From Magnolia sinica (lineage: Eukaryota; Streptophyta; Magnoliopsida; Magnoliales; Magnoliaceae), in the NCBI RefSeq assembly GCF_029962835.1, contig NC_080583.1, positions 69,053,158 to 69,117,157 of the forward strand: a stretch of 64,000 bases of DNA. The letters are read 5' to 3'. The notes under the pieces are model-generated. The model saw only the letters and a list, made by a program, of their open reading frames with translations, was not told where the DNA came from and made no database searches. Both the position numbers and the translations under genes were made by a program. Shown in pieces: positions 49,162 to 60,905 of this stretch; position 1 is the stretch's first letter; the number at the start of each line of letters is the position of its first letter.

Positions 49162-50893
49162 TGCCCAGACCGAATCCCAAGGAACTGATACCTGTACGTT
49201 ATCTGAAACTAAATAGAACTAGAACTTAGACTAAGATGTAATCTAAATCAAATAGAATTTAAGGAATAATTGTCTAAAACTTTAAACAATTCAGGGAAGG
49301 GAAACTAGGGATTCAGAGGATCCACTTGTAGAGATCAGGGAGATCTTATGTCTGCATCAAGAATTATGAAATTTAAACTGAACTTCATTTGATATAGTTG
49401 TCAAGAAGTGAAAGGTATATGAATTAGAATGGATTCCATCACCAAACCATGCCCAGGAGACAAAGCAAACAACAGAATTACATTAATTACCAACCAATCA
49501 ACAATGCATGAAGGTTATGAAGGGTACCGTCATCCGACCATGCCCATGAGACGATGGCGAACAACAGGACTTCCTGACGTCATAAACATAAAAAGGAGAA
49601 AGAAATACTCAAAGCCATTGCAAATCTATTGTAATTTCAGTCACAACAAACCATTAAAAACTAAAAGTATTCCCTTAATTCAACCGCAATCAAGGTAGTT
49701 CAATATAAATTAAATCAACGGCATAAGGTAAAGTCTCCCATCATGTTACAAGCTTCACCTCTTAGCCCTAGCTAAGAGGTTTTAGCCAAACATGATTAGG
49801 TTAAAAACCTTAGGAGTCATGAGAGAAAGAAAGAAACAAAAAATAACAGCAAGAGAATAAGAAAAAGAAAAAGAAAATAAGGAAAATGAAAGAGTTCCCT
49901 TTGAATGTCTGGTTCTTCCGGACCACGAAACAGAGTAACGTCATTAACGCTGTGACGATGGTGGGGCCCACTTCACTGTTGTTTTGAGAAATCCAAGCCG
50001 TCCATTGGATTCAGGACGAAGAACCGTTCGGGAAGGGATAGTTTCAGTTTGATTTTGGTGTGGCCCACAAGCCGGTTCAATCCACCATCCATCTTCCGTT
50101 TGAACTGCCAGGAACCCATCCGTACTGTTTCTTGGAATTTTGTCACCTAGGGCTTGGTAATATGGACCATGGAGTTCGAGTGTATGGTTAGGATCAGCAT
50201 TCTGGGGAGTGAGTGGGGCCCACAGCGATCATCCGTCGAAACAGCGTCGGACGCTATTTCCATTTTTTTTTAAAAAACGAACTTCGGGTTAGTCCATTGT
50301 TTGACCAGACTCTCCGTCCGGTGCACTTCTTGTGCACATGTACCCTATGTACATGCAATGTACATATGGGTTCATCGTGATGTTCGAGAGAAATCTGTGC
50401 CGTCCATCCATTTTTTTGCCTCATTTAAGGCGTTGAGTCCAAAATTGACGCATTTCCAGATACCAGGCGGGCCCCAAATCACTGATTTATGGCCTGATCT
50501 GTCCGTTGGGTCACTTCTAGAAAGATCCAATGACTGAAATTTGACATGTACGGTTAGTTTTTGGTCCTCGAGTCATGTATAAAGTTTCAAGCTGAACAGA
50601 TGGTGGAAACCTAGTGATCTTGCATTCTAGCTGACTTTCAGGCCATTTGAGCTTCAGTTTCTCGATTTTTTCGGGTCCCTGGTGTGTAATTCTATCGATC
50701 TTGGTTCTCTGGAGTCTGTCCCATGCTCTGGTGTCATCAGAGCGTTAAATCCATGCTTTAAGCACCCTTTTCGGCCCAGGCTCGTAGATTCGCCTTACAT
50801 CACAACATGATTAAAAATAGAGCGTTAAACAATATCATGCTCGTAAATCCAGCTAATAAATGGGGTCTAATATACAATATTTGACCCTCAACA
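49162..50893 (-). repeat. Athila LTR, right arm
   Basis: 1732 bases, same length as the left LTR. On the minus strand it starts TGTTGAGGGTCAAATATTG at 50893 and ends GGTCTGGGCA at 49162. It is in the right orientation for a 5' LTR of the minus-strand pol core, but the PBS, gag and first part of protease are replaced by the inverted linker. Confidence 0.87.
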
Positions 50894-53800
50894 ATCCCGA
50901 ACCTGAACCCGATTTCCTAAACCTAAACCTTAACCTATTCTCAATTCCCTAAACCTATAGCTTATAACCTTAACCTAAACCTAAACCTAAACCTAAACCT
51001 GTAATCCATAACCTAAACCTAAACCTAAAACCTAAATGTAGCCTAGAATCCCTAAACCTATACCTACACTTAATCCTAATCTCAACTCCCTAACCTAAAC
51101 ATAAACCTATACTTGAAAAACAAAACCTAAACCCGATCCCGAACATGAACCCGATTTCCTAAACCTAAACCTTAACCTATTCTCAATTCCCTCAACCTAT
51201 ATCTTATAACCTAAACCTAAGCCTAAACCTAAACCTTAACCTAAACCTAAACTTGTAACCTATAACCTAAACCAAAACCTAAAACCTAAATGTATTCTTA
51301 AATCCCTAAACCTAAACCTACACCTAATCCTAATCTCAACTCCCTAACCTAAACCTAAACCTAAACTTGAAAACCAAAACCTAAACCCAATACCGAACCG
51401 AACCCGATTTCCTAAACCTAAACCTTAACTTATTCTCAATTCCCTAAACCTATATCTTATAACCTAAACCAAAGCCTAAACCTAAACCTTAACTTAAACC
51501 TAAACCTAAACCTGTAACCTATAAGCTAAACCTAAACCTAAAATCTAAATGTACTCTCAAATTCCTAAACCTAAACCTACACTTAATCCTAATGTCAACT
51601 CCCTAACCTAAACCTAAACCTAAACTTGAAAACCAAAACCTAAACCCGATCCCGAACCGAACCCGATTTCCTAAACCTAAACCTTAACCTATTCTCAATT
51701 CCCTAAACCATTAGCTTATAACCTAAACCTAAGCCTAAACCTAAACCTTAACCTAAACCTAAACCTAAACCTGGAACCTATAAGCTAAACCTAAACCTAA
51801 AACCTAAATGTATTCTCAAATCCCTAAACCTAAACCTACACCTAATCCTAATCTCAACTCCCTAACCTAGACCTAAACCTAAACTTGGAAACCAAAACGT
51901 AAACCCGATCCCGAACCCGAACCCGATTTCCTAAACCTAAACCTTAACCTATTCTCAATTCCCTAAACTTATAGCTTATAACCTTAACCTAAACCTAAAC
52001 CTAAACCTATACCTGTAACCGATAACCTAAACCTAAACCTAAAACCTAAATGTATTCTCAAATCCCTAAACCTATACCTACACTTAATCCTAATCTCAAC
52101 TCCCTAACCTAAACCTAAACCTAGACTTGAAAATCAAAACCTAAACCCGATCCCGAACATGAACCCGAATTCCTAAACCTAAACCTTAACCTATTCTTAA
52201 TCCCCTCAACCTATATCTTGTAACCTAAACCTAAGCCTAAACCTAAACCTTAACCTAAACCTGTAACCTATAACCTAAAACCTAAATGTATTCTCAAATC
52301 CTTAAACCTAAACCTACACCAAATCCAATCTCAGCTCCCTAACCTAAACTAAAACCTAAACTTGAAAACCAAACCCTAAACCCAATCCCGAAACCGAACC
52401 CGATTTCCTATACCTAAACCTTAACCTATTCTCAATTCCCTAAACCTATAGCTTATAACCTAAACCTAAACCTATAACATATAACCTAAACCTAAACGTA
52501 TACCTTAACCTAAACCTATAACCTATAACCTAAATATACATGTAAAATCTAAAAGTATTCTCAAATTCCTAAACCTAAACCTACACCTAATCCTAATCTC
52601 AACTCCCTAACCTAAACCTAAACCTAAACTTGAAAACTCAAACCTAAACCCGATCCCGAACCCGAACACGATTTCCTAAACCTAAACCTTAATGTATTCT
52701 CAAATCCCTAGACCTAAACCTACACCTGATCCTAATCTCAGCTCCCTAACCTAAACCTAAACCTAAACTTGAAAATTCAAACCTAAACCCGATCCCGAAC
52801 CCGAACCCGATTTCCTAAATCTAATCCTTAACCTATTCTCAATTCCCTAAACCTATAGCTTATAACCTAAACCTTAACCTAAACCAAAACCAATAACCTA
52901 TAACCTATACCTAAATCTAAAACCAAAATGTATTCTCAAATCCCTAAACCTAAACCTACACTAAATCCTAATCTCAACTCCCTAACCTAAACCTAAACCT
53001 AAACTTGAAAACAAAAACCTAAACCCGATCCCGAACACGAACCTAATTTCCTAAACCTAAACCATAACCTATTCTTAATTCCCTAAACCTAAACCTTACC
53101 CTAAACATAAACCTAAACCTCTAACCTATAACCTAAACCTAAACCTAAAACCTAAATGTATTCTCAAATCCTTAAACATAAACCTACACCTAATCTTAAT
53201 CTCAACTCCCTAACCTAAACCTAAACTTAAACTTGAAAACCCAAACCTAAACCCAATCCCGAACCGAACCTGATTTCCTAAACCTAAACCTTAACCTATT
53301 CTCAATTCCCTAAACCTATATCTTATAACCTAAACCTAAGCCTAAACCTAAACCTTAACCTAAACCTAAACCTAAACCTATAACCTATAACCTAAACCAA
53401 AACCTAAAACATAAATGTATTCTTAAATCCCTAAACCTAAACCTACACCTAATCCTAATCTCAACTCCCAAACCTAAACCTAAACCTAAACTTGGAAACC
53501 AAAACCAAAACCCGATCCCGAACCGAACCCGATTTCCTAAAGCTAAACCTTAACCTATTCTCAATTCCCTAAACATATATCTTATAACCTAAACCTAAGC
53601 CTAAACCTCAACCTTAACCTAAACCTAAACCTAAACCTATAACATATAACCTAAACCTATACCTAAAACCTAATGTATTCTCAAATCCCTAAACCTAAAC
53701 CTACACCTAATCCTAATCTCAACTCACGAACCTAAACCTAAACCTAAACTGGAAAACCAAAACCTAAACCCAATCTCGGACCTGAACCCGATTTTCTAAA

Positions 53801-56425
53801 CCTAAACATTAACCTATTCTCAATTCCGTAAACCTATACCTTATAACCTAAGCATAAGCATAAACCTAAACCTAAACCTAAACCTAAACCTGTAACCTAT
53901 AACCTAAACCTAAACTTAAAAGCTAAATGTATTCTCAAATCCCTAAACCTATACCTATACTTAATCTTAATCTCAACTCCCTAACCTAAACCTAAACGTA
54001 AACTTGAAAACCAAAACCTAAACCCGATCCCGAACCTGAACCCGATTTCCTAAACCTAAACCTTAACCTATTCTCAATTCCCTAAACCTATTGCTTATAA
54101 CCTAAACCTATACCTTAACCTAATCCTAAACCTAAACCTATAACCTATAACCTAAACATAAACCTAAAACCTAAATGTATTCTCAAATCCCTAAACCTAA
54201 ACCTACACCTAATCCTAATCTCAACTCCCTAACCTAAACCTAAACCTAAACTTGAAAACTCAAACCTAAACCCAATCCCTAACCTAATTTTCTAAACCTA
54301 AACCTTAATGTATTCTCAAATCCCTAAACCTAAACCTAGACCTAATCCTCAACTCCCTAAACTAAACCTAAACCTAAACTTGAAAATCCAAACTTAAACC
54401 CAAACCCGATTTCTTAAACCTAAACCTTAACCTATTCTCAATTCCCTAAACCTATAGCTTATAACCTAAACCTAAACCTAAACCTAAACTAATAACCTAT
54501 AACCTAAACCTAAATGTATTCTCAAATCCCTAAACCTAAACCTACACCTAATCCTAATCTCAACTCCCTAACCTAAACCTAAACCTAAACTTGAAAACCC
54601 AAACCTAAACCCGATCTCAAACCCGAACCCGATTTCCTAAACCTAAACCTTAACCTATTCTCAATTCCCTAAACCTATATTTTATAACCTAAACCTAAAC
54701 CTATATAACATATACCCTAAGCGTAAACCTAAACCTTAATGTATTCTCAAAACCCTAAACCTACACCTACACTTAATCCTAATCTAAACTCCCTAACCTA
54801 AACCTAAACCTAAACTTGAAAACCCAAACCTAAACCCGATCTCGAACCTGAACCCGATTTCCTAAACCTAAACCTATACCTATTCTCAATTCCCTAAACC
54901 TATATCTTATAACCTAAACCTAAACCTAAACCAATAACCTTTAACCTATAACCTAAACCTAAACCTAAACCTTAACCTAAACTTGTAACCTATAACCTTA
55001 ACCTAAACCTAAACCTAAACCTGTAACCTATAAACTAAACCTAAACCTAAAACCTAAATGTATTCTCAAATCCTTAAACCTAAACCTACACTTAATCCTA
55101 ATCTCAACTCCCTAACCTAAACCTAAACTTAAAGTTGAAAACCCAAACCTAAACCCAATCCCAAACCGAACCCGACTTCCTAAACCTAAACCTTAACCTA
55201 TTCTCAATTCCCTAAACCTATATCTTATAACCTAAACCTAAGCCTCAAGCTAAACCTTAACCTAAACCTAAACCTAAACCTGTAAACCTTTAACCTAAAC
55301 CTAAACCTAAAACCTAAATGTATTCTCAAATCCCTAAACATATACCTACACCTAATCCTAATCTCAACTCCCTAACCTAAACCTAAATCAAAACTTAAAA
55401 ACCAAAACCTAAACCCAATCCCGAACCCGAACCCGATTTGCTAAACCTAAACCTAAACCTTTACCTATTCTCAATTCTCTAAACCTATAGCTTATAACCT
55501 AAACCTAAATCTTAACCTATTCTCAATTCTCTAAACCTATAGCTTATAACCTAAACCTAAACCTATACCTAAAACCTAATGTATTCTCAAATCCCTAAAC
55601 CTAAAACTACACCTAATCCTAATCTCAACTCCCTAACCTAAACCTAAACCTAAACTTGAAAACCAAAACCTATACCTGACCCCGAACCCGAACCCAATTT
55701 CCTAAACCTAAACCTTAACGTATTCTCAATTCCCTAAACCTATAGCTTATAACCTAAACCTAAGCCTAAACTTAAACCATAACCTAAACCTAAACCTAAA
55801 CCTATAACCTATAAACTAAACCTAATCCTAAAACCTAAATGTATTCTCAAATCCCTAAACTTAGACCTACACTTAATCCTAATCTCAACTCCCTAACCTA
55901 AACCTAAACCTAAACTTGAAAACCAAAACCTAAACCTGATCCCAAACTTGAACCCGATTTCCTGAACCTAAACCTTAACCTATTCTCAATTCCCTAAACC
56001 TATTGCTTATAACCTAAACTGAAACCTAAACCTATACCTTAACCTAAACCTATAACCTATAATAAACTTAAAACTTTAATGTATTCTCAAATCCCCAAAC
56101 CTAAACCTACACCTAATCCTATTCTCAACTCCCTAACCCTAACCTAAACCTTAACTTGAAAACTCAAACCTAAACCCGATCCCGAACCCGAACCCGATTT
56201 CCTAAACCTAAACCTTAATGTATTCTCAAATCCTTAAACCTAAACCTACACCTAATCCTAATCTCAACGACCTAACCTAAACTTAAACCTAAACTTGAAA
56301 ACCCAAACCTAAACTCGATCCCGAACAAGAACCCGATTTCCTAAACCTAAACCTTAACCTATTCTCAATTCCCTAAACCTATAACTTATACCTAAACCTA
56401 AACCAATAACCTATAACCTAAACCT
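50894..56425. repeat. Telomere-like hexamer satellite, right block
   Basis: Continuation of the array split by the palindromic insertion, about 5.5 kb, same landmarks and orientation as the left block and same unit length of about 250 bases. It ends at about 56425 in AACCTATTCTTAG and gives way to T-rich sequence. No genes. Confidence 0.9.
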
Positions 56426-56844
56426 ATTCTTAGTTTTATTTTTTTTAAAAAAAGTGCCTACTTTTTTGGAAGAAGTTTATGCAATTCTTCATGATTCTGA
56501 ATTATAATGTTTTGTTGGTTTAATATTTTTTTTCAAATGAAAGACACAGAGAAAATTGTTGGTGATTTTTTTTTCTTTTTTTATTTATGATGTTAAACTT
56601 ATATGTATTTATGCGTAGATGAATGTAATGTGGATAAGATTGTTTGTGTTTGGATGGATGTAGTTTATGTTTGGATGAATGTAGTTTAGGTTGGATTTAC
56701 ATAGTTTGGGTTTAGATGGATATGAATGTGAATATGATGAAATAGATTATATAACAGGTGTATATCAGGAAGATTACGATGAAATATATTGTAACAGGTG
56801 TATATTGATCTTCTCAAATCTGAAAATGTGCTTTGAAGGCTCAT
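56426..56844. other. AT-rich non-coding spacer
   Basis: Short phrases such as GTTTGGATGAATGTAGTTTA recur around 56640-56710. Nothing coding. Confidence 0.5.
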
Positions 56845-57311
56845 AAGGGACGGTCCATGACAGTCCTTTTTAAGGACGGTCTGTGGCCGTCCTTTGAAGG
56901 CTCATAAGAGAGTCCATGACAGTCCTTTTGAAGGACGGTCCATGACCGTCCTTTTAAAGGACGGTTTATAGCCGTCCTTTCAAGGGCCATAAGAAACAGT
57001 CCATGACAGTCCTTTTTAAGGACGGTCCATGGCTGTCCTTTAAAGGCTCATAAGAGACGGTCTATGACAGTCCTTTTTAAGGACAGTCCATGACCGTCCT
57101 TTTAAAGGATGGTCGATGGCCGTCCTTTGAAGGCTCATAAGAGACGGTCCATGACAGTCCTTTTTTCGTCAATAAGAACGACGGTTTTTGACCGTCCTTT
57201 AAGTAATACGACACATCAAAATTTGACGACCCATGCGACGGTCCATGACCGTCCTTTTTGGTCATTTGAGATGGTTTTGGACCGTCCTTTTTTCACAGTT
57301 TTGGCGTAGTG
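56845..57311. mobile_element. CACTA-like terminus B (right)
   Basis: About twelve AAGGACGGTCCATGACCGTCC-like units, some preceded by ATAAGAGACGG as in the left array, then TTTTTTCACAGTTTTGGCGTAGTG ending at 57311 (the last 14 bases read inward as CACTACGCCAAAAC). The triplet after it is TAG. Confidence 0.75.
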
Positions 57312-57430
57312 TAGCCACAGGAGTTGTAGTCTCAGTTTAGGTAACTGAGGCAAAACTGAGACTACAGATAGATTTAACCTTTACTGGCATCAACTGAGAC
57401 TAAATCTAGTTTCTATTAACAAAAGCTAAC
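57312..57430. repeat. ACTGAGACTA subterminal-type repeats
   Basis: Five or so copies of AACTGAGRCTA or its inverse, related to the motif after the CACTA terminus at 31359. May be the far part of that element. Confidence 0.45.
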
Positions 57431-57996
57431 AATATTATAATCAACCAATGATTGAACCTATGCATGTTTCACCCATTTAACATCCATCAAGACAAAAATT
57501 AGCACAGTACCAACCAAATAATTAATGGTCTATTTAAAGTTTTCAAAACGCAAACTGTCATTGCTGCTGCTGCTGTACATCCAGGATTTCTGTCATTGCT
57601 GCTGCTGCTGGCTTCATTAAGAGATTTTTTACTTGGTTGTGTTTTTTGGGAATTGCACCATAGGGCACTGACACTGGGACTTCTTCTTTTTCCAGAGATC
57701 TTGTTTCCTTCTTCTTTTTCCATAGGAAGACAAGCATTTACTATTCATGGCAGCTTGATTATGAATCCCGTTTGTTTTATGAATCCTGTTTGTTTGTCAA
57801 AGCAGACAGTGGATTGAATGTTCTAGCATGAGTCACAGTGGGTTGTAAAGAAAGGCAATTAAGACCACTCAGTGAGAATAGAACCAAACATTGAAGTGTG
57901 GTTAATGTTTCTGTTTGAATTTTAATAGATCTTTTTATAAACTAAAGGCATGTTTTCATACACTGTTCAAATGAATTGCAATTAGAGGTTGGCTTG
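57431..57996. other. Non-coding stretch next to gene fragment
   Basis: Contains two short GCTGCTGCTG runs near 57560-57615 and otherwise AT-rich sequence; no supported exon. Could be intron or 3' region of the decayed gene that follows on the minus strand. Confidence 0.4.
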
Positions 57997-58633
57997 TATA
58001 AATTAAGAATAGAAAAGGCGGTTAACCCAAAAAATAAGTGGCAGATGTACCATAGGGGAAGCAATCTCAACGGCTGGATCACCCATATCAATAATTGCTC
58101 TGTCATTATCAATGTCAGCCGCTACATCACCAGGCTCACCCAAGCTATCGTCAGGTTCCATGTCCATCATGCCTGCCACATCAACACTGTCTTGTGGTTG
58201 GGCCCCATCTGGCACCAGCTCTCCTTCTTCCCTCTCACTTTCGACTTCTCTAGTGGACTGTTGTGGATCATGATTTACTTCGCTAACTTGAAGATGCCCA
58301 TCAAACATTTCAATTGTTTCTCTTGGCTTCTCTGAGAGCTCTTTTAAGTTACATCGGATGCGTTCTGTAGTATGGGTTCATTAGGCTCCTCTGCCAGCTC
58401 CTTCATAGTATCCATCTCTTCATCCTTGGCAGCATCAACAGCCTCATCATTTCAACCATGAACTGGGTCATCCATGGCATCACGCATCTCTACAACTGGA
58501 AGCAATTCAAGATTTTCAGGAGGGTGGGTGGGTTCTACATTACCATCTTGAGGGGAACATGAACCTTTCGGCTTCTTCATCAGAAGTGCCACATCAGAGC
58601 AGGCTTCTTGTGTGTTTGGATAGGCTCTATGAC
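57997..58633 (-). pseudogene. Nuclear-pore anchor (TPR/NUA)-like C-terminal fragment
   Basis: Minus strand. An AG acceptor at 58635-58634 opens an exon reading HRAYPNTQEACSDV, then MKKPKGSCSP and ENLELLPVVEM, with a TGA near 58452. The same frame continues with NDEAVDAAKDEEMDTMKELA, and after a frame change near 58330 comes STREVESEREEGELVPDGAQ. The acidic composition and the EREEGELVPD and KKPKGS phrases resemble, from memory, the C-terminus of plant nuclear-pore anchor proteins, large coiled-coil proteins at the nuclear basket. Two stops and a frameshift make it a pseudogene or a badly decayed last exon. Another acidic nuclear protein is possible. Confidence 0.45.
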
Positions 58634-58664
58634 CTTTTTTTTTTGTCAATCAGACCAAGTTTAT

Positions 58665-59019
58665 TGATAGGTCCCAACACAGAGAATATACACACTAATA
58701 CAATTGTTCTCTTCGGGTGAGAACGTACCACACTTTTGAATGCAAATACTTGATATCCATTAACAAAAACAATGGCTGCTTAAATAGGCAAAGCCACGTA
58801 CCACAACCGAAATACAAGAAAAACGGGAAACTGCAACTAACAAATGTATAACAGAATGCCAATAACAGAGCATAATGAACGGAAGATAAATGACGTAAAA
58901 CTCGCAACAACCCATTCCACTTCTGCACGTTGAGCTACGACCCAGTCATGTATGCAACTCACGTCCCCAAATATTTGGGATTCGGTTTACCCTCCCTCTC
59001 AGATCGTCGTGGCTTAACA
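58665..59019 (-). repeat. Reina-like 3' LTR
   Basis: 355 bases; starts TGTTAAGCCACGACGATC at 59019 on the minus strand and ends GGTGTTGGGACCTATCA-like at 58665. Nearly the same as 63424-63791. Confidence 0.9.
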
Positions 59020-60905
59020 ATCCCTCCCCCATCAAGCGGAACCTTGTCCCCAAGATCTAAATGCGGAAATTGCTCAAGCAACGACTGAGTTGATTCCCAT
59101 GTGGCCTCTTCCGCTAGTAGACACTTCCATTGAACCAAGCTCTCTTCTTCAAACCTGTTTCCTCGTTTGACCCAGCGAGTGTCCAAAATCTGTTGAGGTT
59201 CCAGTAAAATTATGCCTTCATCGTTCACTGGTGACAGTTCCGTAAAAGGTACCACGAGATCTCCCACGAAATTTTTTAGCAGTGAGACGTGGAAGACTGG
59301 ATGAATTCGTGCTCCGTCCGGCAGCTAAAGCTTGTAAGCAACCGTTCTGATTTTCTATACAATTGGATAGGGCCTGTAAAAGCGACTAGCAAGCTTCTGG
59401 TGTACACGTTTGAAAATTGATTGCTGCCGATAAGGATGCAACTTGAGAAACACCATATCACCCACTTCGAAAGTCACATCCCTTCTGCTTTGATCAGCTG
59501 TCTGCTTCATACGATTAATGGAAGATTCCAATTTTGCTTTAAGTTGACGCAGCAACTCATCTCTGGACACGAGACTCTGGTCTACCTCATGTACCAAAGA
59601 ATCACCACTTCGGTAATTATGAAGGAGAGGAGGTAAACAACCATACAATGCCTGAAATGGAGTTATGTCAGTAGATGCATGGAATGTTGTATTATACCAT
59701 AGCTCAGCCCATGGAATATAAGTGCTCCACTTACGCGGCCATTGATGAACAAAGCAACAAAGATATTGTTCGACACAACGATTGACCACTTCCGTCTGAC
59801 CGTCGGTTTGCGGATGATAGGCGGAGCTGAGTTTTAGTTGAGTACCTGACATTTGAAAGAATTCCTGCCAAAACCAACTAATAAAAATTGGATCCCGATC
59901 GCTAATGATCGATTTCGGAAGGCCACGCAACTTGATAACTCCTTCCAAAAAATTTTCAGCCACACTCTTAGCAGTAAATGGATGGGACAAAGTTAAGAAA
60001 TATGCAAATTTACTTAACTTGTCAACGACTACTAAGATTGCATCCCTGCCGTGAGAGGTTGGCAATCCTTCAACGAAGTCGAGAGTAATATCATCCCAAA
60101 CTTGGCAGGGGATGGGTAACGGTTGTAGTAATCCAGCAGGGGAAAGTGTCTCAGACTTCATTTTTTGGCATATCTCACAGTGCTTGACATACTCCTGGAC
60201 GGATTGGTGCATTTTAGGCCAATAAAATTGTTGAGCTAGCCGTTTGAATGTCCATAAGACGCCCGAGTGTCCACCAATTTTGGTGTTGTGTGCCTCATGC
60301 AGGAGCTTAGTGCGCAGCGTCACACATGAAGGAATAACCACCCTTCCCTTAAATAACCAAAGTTCATGGAGCCGAGAATAGGGACCATCGGTTTGATCTT
60401 TTGCCACCTGAGCTACGGGCTGAATATAAGAATTCCCTTCGTAAGCAGCTTTAATCTTGTCCCACAAGGTAACAGCGGCTGTGTGCAGATGATGAAGTAC
60501 TGGACTATTTGGCTGGCGTGAAAGGGCATCTGCTACTGAGTTCTCGCGTCCTGGACAATAAATAATTTCGTAGTCGTAGACCATTAATTTGGCTACCCAC
60601 TTTTGCTGCTCCGGCGTTGCTACACGTTGATCCAGAAAATACTTCAAGCTGCGCTGGTCGGTTTGAACGAAGAATTTCCTCCCCAATAAATAAGGTCGCC
60701 ACATGCGTATGGCTTCTACAATTGCAAGCATCTTCTTGGCGTAGGTTGACCATGATTTTTTGGTAACTCCAAGTGCACGACTCATAAAGGCAATGGGCTT
60801 GCCTTGCTGAGTTAGAACTGCGCCAATCCCATCTCCAGAGGCATCGGTCTCAATGGTGAAAGAGTCATTGAAGTTAGGCATAGCCAAAGTGGGAGTGGTG
60901 GTCAT
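58959..60905 (-). pseudogene. Reina-like RNase H, integrase and chromodomain
   Basis: A long open frame, 60905-59355 (516 codons), starts in RNase H (SFTIETDASGDGIGAVL, FFVQTDQRSLKYFLDQR, ENSVADALSRQP). Integrase follows: zinc-binding H-H-C-C (HNTKIGGHSGVLWTFKRL to HCEICQKMK, 60290-60160), first Asp in ITLDFVEGLP (60080), second in IISDRDPIF (59910), Glu in GQTEVVNR (59795). The GPY-like region runs into a stop near 59355. Beyond a short break, 59267-58959 carries ILDTRWVKRGNRFEEESLVQ, WKCLLAEEATWES and FPHLDLGDK, a chromodomain, ending in a basic tail that overlaps the 3' LTR. The only clear lesions are between the two frames. Confidence 0.9.
59020..59033 (-). other. Polypurine tract
   Basis: The minus strand reads GATGGGGGAGGGAT directly before the 3' LTR start. 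It also lies inside the end of the pol frame. Confidence 0.8.

Larger units (their letters stand above)
44973..50893. mobile_element. Palindromic Athila-derived insertion (5.9 kb)
   Basis: The insertion has long inverted arms, 44973-46924 and 48943-50893, about 94% identical by eye over the outer 210 bases, around a unique core at 46925-48942. The flanking 5-mers are identical, ATCCC at 44968-44972 and 50894-50898, and joining the flanks restores a normal satellite unit (CCCGATCCCGAAC). Each arm is one full 1732-bp LTR plus about 220 bases of pol. The LTRs therefore face each other, with U3 at both outer ends. Normal LTR elements have direct LTRs. There is no PBS, gag, integrase or PPT. The exact duplication argues for a single integrase-mediated event. 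Confidence 0.9.
31698..57311. mobile_element. Possible composite CACTA element, about 25.6 kb
   Basis: The two outer ends read inward as CACTAC...AAAAAAGGACGG and share GACGGTC-type subterminal arrays. If they belong together, the interior holds captured host exons, the telomere-like satellite and the palindromic Athila insertion. Against this, the flanking triplets differ (CAA and TAG), no CACTA transposase (TNP2) is visible inside, and the two arrays have different consensus spacing. Two unrelated CACTA fragments of the same family are an equally fair reading. Confidence 0.35.

Noticed and set aside
40247-56425. A true chromosome end
   Set aside because: The repeat is interrupted and flanked on both sides by ordinary transposon-rich sequence and is organised in 250-base units; it is interstitial in this window.
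40247-56425. CRISPR-like array because of regular repeats
   Set aside because: Repeats are degenerate, without unique spacers, and the context is plant nuclear DNA.
57109-57309. Open frames on both strands in the GACGGTC array
   Set aside because: They are translations of the CACTA subterminal repeats.
58695-58928. A membrane-protein-like frame in the Reina LTR, repeated at 63519-63701
   Set aside because: It occurs identically in both LTRs, lies antisense to nothing coding and reflects LTR composition.
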